Origin: an uncultured Paracoccaceae bacterium
Lineage (GTDB): Bacteria; Pseudomonadota; Alphaproteobacteria; Rhodobacterales; Rhodobacteraceae
DNA: 64,000 bases
Assembly (NCBI GenBank): GCA_947498985.1
Contig: CANMMF010000007.1
Coordinates: 1 to 64,000 of the forward strand
Direction: 5' to 3'
Under the pieces are notes generated by a model. The model saw only the letters and a list, made by a program, of their open reading frames with translations, had not been told where the DNA came from and made no database searches. The translations under genes and the position numbers were made by a program. How positions within the stretch are numbered: position 1 is the first letter of the stretch; every line of letters starts with the position of its first letter. This document shows positions 24,154-31,225 of the stretch, piece by piece.

Positions 24154-25983
24154 TCAGAACAGGAAGTCGGCTGCGGTCACGTCCGCAAGATCCGTTCCGA
24201 CCAGGGTGAGGTCGTTGTTGTCGTAGATGTTGATCAGCACGTTGTTGCCCACCTGGGTCAGCGTCAGATCGGAGAACTGCGACACCTGGGTCACCAGCGA
24301 CATGTCGATCAAATCAGCGCCATTGCCGAAGTCGGTGATGAAGTCGTCACCCATGCCGTCGGTGAAGACGAACACGTCGTCACCCAGACCACCGGTCATG
24401 TTGTCGATCGACCCGCCGCCATGCAGCTCGTCATTGCCGTCGCCGCCAACCAGCGTGTCTTTCTGGTCGCCGCCATCGAGCGTGTCGTTGCCGTCGCCGC
24501 CATAGAGACGGTCGCCGCCGGTGCCGCCATAGACAAGGTCGTCGCCGTTTTCACCATAGAGGCGGTCATTGTTGGCGCCGCCTTCGATCAGATCGCCGTC
24601 TTCGCCACCGTAGATCGAGTCGTTGCCGCCGCTGCCCAGCAGCCAGTCGGAACCGCCAAGACCGTTGATGACGTCGGCGCCGTCAAGACCGTCGATGTGG
24701 TCATCCAGCAGGTCGTCGCCGTCCAGCGAGTCGTCACCGGAGGTGCCGGTGTCGGCCAGGGTGTTGAAGATGAAATCTTCATAGTCGATCTGGTCGGTGG
24801 TCATGTTCAGCATCTTGATGCTGTTGCCGCCGCCAAGATCGATAAGCACGCTGGCGCCGTCCTGCGTGACCGTCAGGTCGTTCATGTCGAAGACCGCATG
24901 CGCGCTGATATCGAGCTGGTCATAGCCGTCGTCAAAGCCACGCACGAAATCCGCGCCGCTGTTGGCGCCGAACACCAGCCGGTCGATGCCCGCGCCGCCT
25001 TCCAGCGTGTCGCTGCCTTCGCCGCCGTCCAGCGTGTCGTCGCTGCCCTGACCGCGCAGCAGGTCGTCGCCATCGCCGCCCAGCAGCGTGTCGTTGCCCG
25101 AGCCGCCAAACATGCGGTCGTTGCCTGCGTCGCCGGAGACGAGGTCGTTGCCGCCCTGGCCTGCAACCTTGTCGTCGCCTTCGCCGCCATTCACCACGTC
25201 GACCGCACGGCCGCCATAAACGGTGTCGTTGCCCAGACCGCCGTCAAGCGTGTCATTGTCACGGGCGCCGTTCAGGTAGTCGTCGCCGTCGCCGCCGACC
25301 ATCTCGTCATTGCCGGCGCTGCCGATCATGAAGTCGTTACCGTCGCCGCCATCGAGCGAATCGTCGTCGTCGTGGCCGTTGATGCTGTCATCGCCCGCGC
25401 CGCCGTTGATGGTGTCGTTGTCGACGCCGCCATTGATGTCGTCATTGCCTTCGCCGCCGTCGAACAGGTCGTTGCCGCGCAGCAGGTTGATGACGTCGTC
25501 ACCCATCGTGCCGGTGAGCACGTCGTCGCCGGTGGTCGCCACCGGGGCGGCCATGATCTCGACCGAATAGCCTTCGAGAGCCGCATCGTTGCTGTTGATC
25601 GCCAGCGAGTAGCCCTGCGTGGTGTCGACGGTGAACTGCATCTGGATGGTGTTGTTGCTCACCGACGCATCGATCAGCGTGATGAAACCGGTCGTGGGAT
25701 GCGTCAGCGGGTCCGGCAGGGTGACCACGCCATCGGTGACGGTCACGCCATAGGAATGGAAGTCGGTGGGGTCGATGACGATCAGGTCATGGGTGCCCGC
25801 GATGTCGTCCACTGTCATGGTGATCGTGTAGGTGACACCTGCGTCAAGCGACGGCAGGTTGATGCCGTCCTGGGTGTCGGTGTCGCCAATCGTGCCTTCA
25901 AATACGTCGCCAAAGGCAACGGTGAAGCTGCCTGTCGCAAATGCGTCAATTTCGGAGTCGGTGGTTTCGGTAATGGTGGCCAT
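24154..25983 (-). CDS. RTX-type calcium-binding repeat protein, pre-peptidase C-terminal-like N-domain
   Basis: A 609-residue, very acidic protein. Residues 1-150 form a beta-rich domain (VFEGTIGDTDTQDG ... VTYTITMTVDD) resembling the pre-peptidase C-terminal domain. From about 155 to 330 and from 415 to 555 run long arrays of GGxGxDxxx nonapeptides, well over twenty copies, which bind calcium after secretion. The C-terminal 50 residues (VFVFTDGMGDDFITDF ... ADVTAADFLF) form a typical type I secretion end. No catalytic residues are evident, so it may act as a surface, matrix or biofilm protein. No transporter is nearby. The GAACC-N16-CGAC motif of the other RTX gene is absent upstream. Confidence 0.85.
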   Translation of the reverse strand: MATITETTDSEIDAFATGSFTVAFGDVFEGTIGDTDTQDGINLPSLDAGVTYTITMTVDDIAGTHDLIVIDPTDFHSYGVTVTDGVVTLPDPLTHPTTGFITLIDASVSNNTIQMQFTVDTTQGYSLAINSNDAALEGYSVEIMAAPVATTGDDVLTGTMGDDVINLLRGNDLFDGGEGNDDINGGVDNDTINGGAGDDSINGHDDDDSLDGGDGNDFMIGSAGNDEMVGGDGDDYLNGARDNDTLDGGLGNDTVYGGRAVDVVNGGEGDDKVAGQGGNDLVSGDAGNDRMFGGSGNDTLLGGDGDDLLRGQGSDDTLDGGEGSDTLEGGAGIDRLVFGANSGADFVRGFDDGYDQLDISAHAVFDMNDLTVTQDGASVLIDLGGGNSIKMLNMTTDQIDYEDFIFNTLADTGTSGDDSLDGDDLLDDHIDGLDGADVINGLGGSDWLLGSGGNDSIYGGEDGDLIEGGANNDRLYGENGDDLVYGGTGGDRLYGGDGNDTLDGGDQKDTLVGGDGNDELHGGGSIDNMTGGLGDDVFVFTDGMGDDFITDFGNGADLIDMSLVTQVSQFSDLTLTQVGNNVLINIYDNNDLTLVGTDLADVTAADFLF

Positions 25984-26373
25984 TTGATCCTCTGTCTTTA
26001 CTAATCTCTCTACGCACAGACCCCGTTACGCTTAACCAAGACGCATCGTGTCGAATGCCTGCAGGCCGGACATTCCGATTGCTATGTGTTGAAATTGAGG
26101 TGGGCTCGGGCACGCGTGGTGCGAATTTGAGGAATTATTAAAGCGTGTGAGGCCCGATCCTGCCACAGTGTGGCGGCGCGTATCGCAATCGGGTGGCTAA
26201 CAGGCCAGATCGCCGGGATTGTTTACCAATCCGCGTTCAATGCGAAAAGCAAGATGTGTTAACGTGTTGACCCGCGCCGGTTTCGGCGGGGGTGGCGCGC
26301 CCCGCGCGGGGCGCGCCAGGCCCGGTCAAGCCGGGGTGATCTTTCGGAGGGAGGGCCCGCCCGGGCGCGCGCG
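25984..26373. other. Noncoding region between RTX gene and mcl1, with a 24-base palindrome at 26294-26317
   Basis: No gene is supported. The part next to 25983 is comparatively A+T-rich and should hold the RTX promoter, though I cannot fix its elements. The GC-rich part has a perfect 24-base palindrome (GGCGCGC-CCCGCGCGGG-GCGCGCC) beyond the 3' end of mcl1, without a T-run, perhaps a structured 3' end or a dispersed element. Confidence 0.5.
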
Positions 26374-27333
26374 TCAGGCGCCCGCGATCATTTCCGACTG
26401 CCGGACAATCACTTCGGCCTGTTTGATCGAGGCGATGTCGACCAGGCGGCCCTTGTAGACGGTGGCGCCTTCGCCCTTGGCCTTGGCGGCGTCCATGGCG
26501 GCGAGGATCTCGCGTGCTTCGGCCACCGCGGCCTCGGACGGGGTGAAGACCTCGTTGGCCAGCGCCACCTGCTTGGGGTGGATCGCCCATTTGCCGACCA
26601 TGCCCAGCGTGGCCGAGCGCAGCGCCTGCGCGCGGAAGCCCTCGTCATCGGAGAAGTCGCCGAACGGCCCGTCGACCGGCAGCACCCCATGGGTGCGGCA
26701 GGCGGCGACAATGGCGGCCTGCGCCCAGTGCCAGGGGTCGGACCAGTGCTTGGCGCCTTCATGCATCATGTAATAGTTTTCCTGCGTGCCGCCGATGCCG
26801 GTGGTGGCCATGCCCATGGAGGCGGCGAAATCGGCCGCACCGAGGCTCATGGCCTGCAGGCGGGGTGAGGCGGCGGCGATCTCTTCCACATGCGCGATGC
26901 CCGCGGCGGATTCGATGATGACCTCGAAGCTGATGCGCTTTTCGCGGCCCTTTGCGGCCTCGATGGCGGTGACCAGCGCGTCGACGGCATACAGATCGCC
27001 CGCGCAGCCGACCTTGGGGATCATGATCTGGTCGAGCCGGTCATCCGCCTGTTCCAGCAGATCGACCACATCGCGGTACCAGAAAGGAGTGTCGAGCCCG
27101 TTGATGCGCACGCTGAGCGTTTTTGCGCCCCAGTCGATATCGCCGATTGCCTCGATGATGTTGGCGCGCGCGCTGTCCTTGTCGGAGGGCGCGACGCTGT
27201 CCTCGAGATCGAGATTGATCACATCCGCCGCCGAGCCTGCCATCTTCTCGAAGATCGCCGGGCGCGAGCCTGGGCCAAAAAGCTGGCAGCGGTTCGGGCG
27301 GGCAGGGGCGGCAGGCTGGATGCGAAAGCTCAT
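26374..27333 (-). CDS. mcl1: L-malyl-CoA/beta-methylmalyl-CoA lyase
   Basis: A 319-residue CitE-like TIM-barrel lyase. It cleaves beta-methylmalyl-CoA to glyoxylate and propionyl-CoA and (S)-malyl-CoA to glyoxylate and acetyl-CoA, as in the ethylmalonyl-CoA pathway of Rhodobacter. It is visible from RPNRCQLFGPGSRPAIFEKM, the acidic metal site INLDLEDSVAP and FEVIIESAAGI, and the C-terminal WAIHPKQVALANEVF. Length equals the Rhodobacter enzyme. The start at 27333 gives the family N-terminus MSFRIQP. It is divergent from dgcN; no other ethylmalonyl-CoA genes are in the window. Confidence 0.93.
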   Translation of the reverse strand: MSFRIQPAAPARPNRCQLFGPGSRPAIFEKMAGSAADVINLDLEDSVAPSDKDSARANIIEAIGDIDWGAKTLSVRINGLDTPFWYRDVVDLLEQADDRLDQIMIPKVGCAGDLYAVDALVTAIEAAKGREKRISFEVIIESAAGIAHVEEIAAASPRLQAMSLGAADFAASMGMATTGIGGTQENYYMMHEGAKHWSDPWHWAQAAIVAACRTHGVLPVDGPFGDFSDDEGFRAQALRSATLGMVGKWAIHPKQVALANEVFTPSEAAVAEAREILAAMDAAKAKGEGATVYKGRLVDIASIKQAEVIVRQSEMIAGA

Positions 27334-27634
27334 GACATTCCTCGGACTTCGGATGGCTGTGAAAGGATGTTTCGTTTCTCTTGCCTCACGGGTTATGAAA
27401 TTACCAATTGCTGCGCAAGCACAAAGCCGGGGCGGGTGACGCTGCGCCGCAGAAAGCGCCGCGCCGCGCTGTCCGTCGCGAGCCATGCGCATAATTCTTC
27501 ACCAGATGCGCGGATCGGGGAAAGTATCTTGCGCGACGGCGCGCCGGGGCGGCGGTTTTGCAATGACCTTGCGGTCCGGCTGCGCCAATATCGCGGCGAA
27601 ACGCCCCGCTGCCAGCATGCCAAGGAGCCATGAC
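27334..27634. other. Divergent promoter region mcl1/dgcN
   Basis: 301 bases between divergent start codons hold no supported gene. The half next to mcl1 is relatively A+T-rich (for example around 27400) and the half next to dgcN is GC-rich with AAGGAG 6 bases before the dgcN start. Clear -35/-10 pairs could not be fixed by eye. Confidence 0.45.
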
Positions 27635-28636
27635 ATGATCGAAACACCCTACCTGCTCTTTCTGGGCGATGCGCCCGATACGCTCTCGGGCAAGGTGGCG
27701 CAGGGAATCAAGGACTGGCGCCCGGAAAACTGTGTCGGCCAGTACCGGATGGAGGGATGCAAGGCGGATATGAAACTGCCCGACATGTCTCTGACCGAGG
27801 CCAAGGCGGCGGGTGCAAAGACCCTTGTGATCGGCGTGGCCAATCGCGGCGGCAAGATCAGCCAGACCTGGAAGAAGGTGCTGGTGGGCGCGCTCGAGGA
27901 AGGGTTCGACCTCGCGTCGGGGTTGCACAACCTGCTCTGTAACGAGCCGGATCTTGTGGCGGTGGCCCAGGCGACCGGGCGCAGCCTGCACGATGTGCGC
28001 GTGCCCGAGGTCGCCTATCCCATCGCCAGCGGCGAAAAGCGCACGGGCCGCCGGGTGCTGGCGGTGGGCACCGATTGCTCCATCGGCAAGATGTACACCG
28101 CGCTGGCGCTCGATGCGGCGATGCGCGAGAAGGGCATGAAGGCCACCTTCCGCGCCACCGGCCAGACCGGCATCCTGATCACCGGCGACGGGGTACCGCT
28201 CGACGCGGTGATCGCGGATTTCATGGCGGGCTCCATCGAATGGCTGACGCCCGACAACGAAGCCGATCACTGGGACATCATCGAAGGTCAGGGCAGTCTG
28301 TTCCATGCAAGCTTTTCCGGGGTGAGCCTGGCGCTGGTGCATGGCGGTCAGCCCGATGCGCTGATCCTGTGTCACGAGCCCACCCGCACCCATATGCGCG
28401 GTCTGCCGGGATACGCGCTGCCATCGCTCGAGGAGGTGCGCGATCTGTCCTTGCAACTGGCGCGGGTGGTGAATCCGGACTGCCGGGCGGTCGGCGTGTC
28501 GATCAACACGCAGCATATGGGTGAGGAGGAGGCCGCGCGCTATTGTGAAAAGGTGGAGGCGCGGCTCGGCCTGCCGACGGTGGATCCGTTCCGGCACGGG
28601 GCGGGCCGGCTCGCCGACGCTCTGGCGGCGTTCTGA
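27635..28636 (+). CDS. dgcN: DUF1611-family N-acetyltransferase, DgcN
   Basis: A 333-residue protein of the DUF1611 family, whose member DgcN N-acetylates D-glutamate as the first step of a D-to-L conversion route. A phosphate-binding-loop-like segment, VGTDCSIGKMYTA, lies at about residue 147, and other conserved blocks are VIGVANRGG, TGQTGILITGDGVPLD and IEGQGSLFH. It is followed by dgcA (N-acetyl-D-glutamate racemase) in the same direction, as in the described pair. The function rests on pairing and family resemblance. Confidence 0.82.
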   Translation: MIETPYLLFLGDAPDTLSGKVAQGIKDWRPENCVGQYRMEGCKADMKLPDMSLTEAKAAGAKTLVIGVANRGGKISQTWKKVLVGALEEGFDLASGLHNLLCNEPDLVAVAQATGRSLHDVRVPEVAYPIASGEKRTGRRVLAVGTDCSIGKMYTALALDAAMREKGMKATFRATGQTGILITGDGVPLDAVIADFMAGSIEWLTPDNEADHWDIIEGQGSLFHASFSGVSLALVHGGQPDALILCHEPTRTHMRGLPGYALPSLEEVRDLSLQLARVVNPDCRAVGVSINTQHMGEEEAARYCEKVEARLGLPTVDPFRHGAGRLADALAAF

Positions 28637-28640
28637 GGCC

Positions 28641-28694
28641 GACGGGTGCCGCTCGCGGGCCTTTGGGCCCACATCGCCCCACCCGCCGTCCCGT
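28641..28694. repeat. Dispersed hairpin-type repeat (copy A)
   Basis: GACGGGTGCCGCTCGC (28641-28656) and CATCGCCCCACCCGCCGTCC then CGT (28672-28694) match copy B at 49081-49135 (GACGGGCGCCGCTCGC; same right block with one change). The centres differ. Here it separates dgcN from dgcA within one transcription unit. Confidence 0.6.
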
Positions 28695-28766
28695 GGGATG
28701 CGCGCCTTGCGTCCGCACGCGCGCTGTGATGCGTGTCTGCCAAATAAAAAAGCGGGGTACCGCAGC

Positions 28767-29732
28767 ATGACCATCGATGTGACACGCGATGTCTTTCGGC
28801 TGGCCGAGGCCTTTACCATCAGCCGCGGCTCGCGCACCGAGGCCAGGGTGCTCACCGTGCAGGTAACGCGCGCCGGTGTGACCGGTTGGGGCGAATGCGT
28901 GCCTTATGCGCGCTATGATGAGACGCTGGAAAGCGTCGAGGCGGAGATTGCAACGCTGCCGGACGATGTCGGGAGGGCCGCTCTGCAGGATCTTCTGCCG
29001 CCGGGCGCGGCGCGAAATGCCGTGGATTGCGCCTTGTGGGATCTGCAGGCCAAGCAGACGGGCCAGCGCGTCTGGGATCTGGCCGGAGAGCCCGCGCCAG
29101 GCCCGGAGATCACCGCATTCACCCTGTCGCTGGACGCGCCGGACAGGATGGAGGCCGCGGCACGGCGGCATGCGCAGCGCCCGCTTCTGAAGATCAAGCT
29201 CGGCACGCCCGATGACATGCCCCGGCTCGAGGCGGTGCGCCGCGGCGCGCCCGATGCAAGGATCATCATCGACGCCAATGAGGGCTGGTCGGCGGAGGTC
29301 TATGCGGATCTGGCACCGCATCTGCTGCGGCTCGGCGTTGCTCTGGTAGAGCAGCCGCTGCCCGCAGGCGAGGACGAGGCGCTGATCGGCATGGACCGCC
29401 CGGTGCCGGTCTGCGCCGATGAAAGCTGTCATGACCGGGCCAGCCTGCCAGCGATGAAAGGCAAATACGATCTGGTCAACATCAAGCTCGACAAGACCGG
29501 CGGGCTGACCGAAGCGCTGGCCCTGCGGGCGGCCGCCCGCGACGAGGGCTATGGCATCATGGTGGGCTGCATGGTCGGCTCTTCGCTGGCGATGGCGCCC
29601 GCGGTGCTGCTGGCGCAGGGCGCGGCGTTCACCGATCTCGACGGGCCGCTGCTGCTGGCGGAGGATCGCGCCGTGCCGCTCGGCTTCGATGCGGCCGGGG
29701 TGCACCCGCCGGACCGCGCGCTCTGGGGGTGA
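28767..29732 (+). CDS. dgcA: Enolase-superfamily N-acetyl-D-glutamate racemase, DgcA
   Basis: A 321-residue enolase-superfamily enzyme of the muconate-lactonising/dipeptide epimerase subgroup. It has the KxK pair Lys142/Lys144 (LKIKLG), metal ligands Asp169 (IDANEGW), Glu195 (VEQPLP) and Asp218 (ADES), and the second base Lys240 (VNIKLDK). This two-base layout supports 1,1-proton-transfer racemisation or epimerisation. Next to dgcN the likely substrate is N-acetyl-D-glutamate; the family alone would equally allow L-Ala-D/L-Glu epimerase. The intergenic space to dgcN holds a dispersed repeat. Confidence 0.85.
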   Translation: MTIDVTRDVFRLAEAFTISRGSRTEARVLTVQVTRAGVTGWGECVPYARYDETLESVEAEIATLPDDVGRAALQDLLPPGAARNAVDCALWDLQAKQTGQRVWDLAGEPAPGPEITAFTLSLDAPDRMEAAARRHAQRPLLKIKLGTPDDMPRLEAVRRGAPDARIIIDANEGWSAEVYADLAPHLLRLGVALVEQPLPAGEDEALIGMDRPVPVCADESCHDRASLPAMKGKYDLVNIKLDKTGGLTEALALRAAARDEGYGIMVGCMVGSSLAMAPAVLLAQGAAFTDLDGPLLLAEDRAVPLGFDAAGVHPPDRALWG

Positions 29733-29769
29733 GAGGGAACGCGGCGGGCCCTCGCGCGGTTGACCTGCC

Positions 29770-30288
29770 ATGACCGATCCCGACCTCTGGACCCCCGCCT
29801 TGCGCGGCGCTGGTCTTGTCGCCCTGGGGCTGGCCTATGTGGTGGCGCTCACCCGGCTCTTCGGCCTGCGGTCGTTTTCCAAGATGACCAGCTTCGATTT
29901 TGTGATGACCGTCGCCATGGGCTCGCTTCTGGCGGGGCTGGCGCAGGCCAGTGACGGGCCGGGTGCGGTGCAGTCCGCCGCCGCGATGGCCGGTCTGTTC
30001 CTGACGCAATGGCTGGTGGCGCGGATGCGCCAGCGCTCCGACCGGATCGCCGCGGCGCTGCAGAACGTGCCGGTGCTGCTGATGCGCGACGGCGCGTTTC
30101 TGGACGACGCGCTGCGCGCCACCCGCGTGACCCGCGGCGATGTGATCGCCAAGCTGCGTGAAGCCAATGTGCTGGACCGGAACGCGGTGCGCGCCGTGGT
30201 GCTCGAGACCACCGGCGATATCTCGGTCCTGCATGGCGAGCACTTGCAAGAGGCGCTGCTTTCCGGCACCCAAAGGCACGACACCTGA
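29770..30288 (+). CDS. DUF421-family membrane protein
   Basis: A 172-residue protein with about three N-terminal transmembrane helices (residues 10-90) and a cytoplasmic domain with the DUF421/YetF pattern (NVPVLLMRDGAFLDDALR, TRGDVIAKLREANV, AVRAVVLETTGDISVL). The role of this family is unclear; YetF-type proteins have been linked to membrane or spore resistance. It starts 37 bases after dgcA and 32 bases before the D-amino acid transaminase gene, so it is probably cotranscribed with both. Confidence 0.8.
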   Translation: MTDPDLWTPALRGAGLVALGLAYVVALTRLFGLRSFSKMTSFDFVMTVAMGSLLAGLAQASDGPGAVQSAAAMAGLFLTQWLVARMRQRSDRIAAALQNVPVLLMRDGAFLDDALRATRVTRGDVIAKLREANVLDRNAVRAVVLETTGDISVLHGEHLQEALLSGTQRHDT

Positions 30289-30320
30289 TCCCGCCTGACC
30301 CATCGCCCCGGAGCCGCGCC

Positions 30321-31196
30321 ATGACCTCACCCGATCCCCGCACCGTCTATGTCAACGGAGAGTATCTGCCCGAAACCGAGGCCAGGGTCTCGATCTTCGA
30401 CCGCGCCTTCCTGATGGCCGACGGGGTTTATGAGGTCACCAGCGTGCTGGACGGCAAGCTGATCGATTTCGCCGGACACGCCAAGCGGCTCGAACGGTCG
30501 CTGGGCGAGCTTGACATGCGCAGCCCGGTGACCAGCGACCAGCTGTTGGAGATCCACCGCGAACTGGTGCGCGTGAACGGCATCGACGAGGGGCTGATCT
30601 ATCTGCAGATCACCCGCGGCGCGCCGGACGACCGCGATTTTGTCTTTCCCGACCCCGAGACCACCGAGCCGACCATCGTGCTGTTCACCCAGTCGAAACC
30701 CGGGCTGGCCAACAGCCCGGTGGCGCAGAAGGGCATCAAGGTGATCAGCATCGAGGATCAGCGCTGGGGCCGTCGCGACATCAAGACGACGCAGCTGCTC
30801 TATCCGTCGATGGGCAAGATGATGGCCAGGAAAGCCGGGGCCGATGACGCCTGGATGGTCGAGGACGGGTTTGTGACCGAGGGCACCTCCAACAACGCCT
30901 ATATCGTGAAGGGCAACAAGATCATCACGCGCGCGCTCAGCAACGACATCCTGCACGGGATCACCCGCGCCGCGGTTCTGCGCTTTGCCAAGGAGGCGCA
31001 GATGGAGGTCGAGGAGCGCAACTTCTCCATCGATGAGGCGAAAGAGGCGGACGAGGCCTTTATCACCTCGGCCAGCACCTTTGTGATGCCGGTGGTGGAG
31101 ATCGACGGCGTGGCGCTGGGCGACGGCGCGCCGGGGCGGCGCGCGTTGCGGCTGCGCGAGATCTATCTCGACGAAAGCCGCAAGCTCGCCGTCTGA
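30321..31196 (+). CDS. D-amino acid transaminase (PLP fold type IV)
   Basis: A 291-residue aminotransferase of the BcaT/D-amino acid transaminase class. The PLP lysine is Lys155 in RWGRRDIKTTQLLY, the motif of D-alanine transaminases rather than branched-chain enzymes. TEGTSNNAYIV (phosphate/cofactor contacts) and ITRAAVL follow. The N-terminal FDRAFLMADGVYE is also typical. It should interconvert D-amino acids with 2-oxo acids, D-glutamate/2-oxoglutarate included, which fits the dgcN-dgcA genes upstream. It may alternatively supply D-Ala or D-Glu for the wall. Confidence 0.9.
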   Translation: MTSPDPRTVYVNGEYLPETEARVSIFDRAFLMADGVYEVTSVLDGKLIDFAGHAKRLERSLGELDMRSPVTSDQLLEIHRELVRVNGIDEGLIYLQITRGAPDDRDFVFPDPETTEPTIVLFTQSKPGLANSPVAQKGIKVISIEDQRWGRRDIKTTQLLYPSMGKMMARKAGADDAWMVEDGFVTEGTSNNAYIVKGNKIITRALSNDILHGITRAAVLRFAKEAQMEVEERNFSIDEAKEADEAFITSASTFVMPVVEIDGVALGDGAPGRRALRLREIYLDESRKLAV

Positions 31197-31225
31197 CGCG
31201 GCACGGGGGGAAAGGACGCCCGGCC

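Noticed and set aside
24400-25500. CRISPR-like look of regularly spaced short repeats
   Set aside because: The spacing of 27 bases is that of nonapeptide codons in an RTX gene; the units vary in the third position and there are no unique spacers.
24145-26004. A 619-codon plus-strand frame made of V/A/V repeats opposite the second RTX gene
   Set aside because: The apparent repeat protein is the complement of the GGxGxDxxx codons; the minus-strand product has the recognised domains and secretion end.
25984-26373. The GAACC-N16-CGAC box upstream of the second RTX gene
   Set aside because: GTCG occurs at about 26049, but the expected GGTTC after 16 bases is absent.
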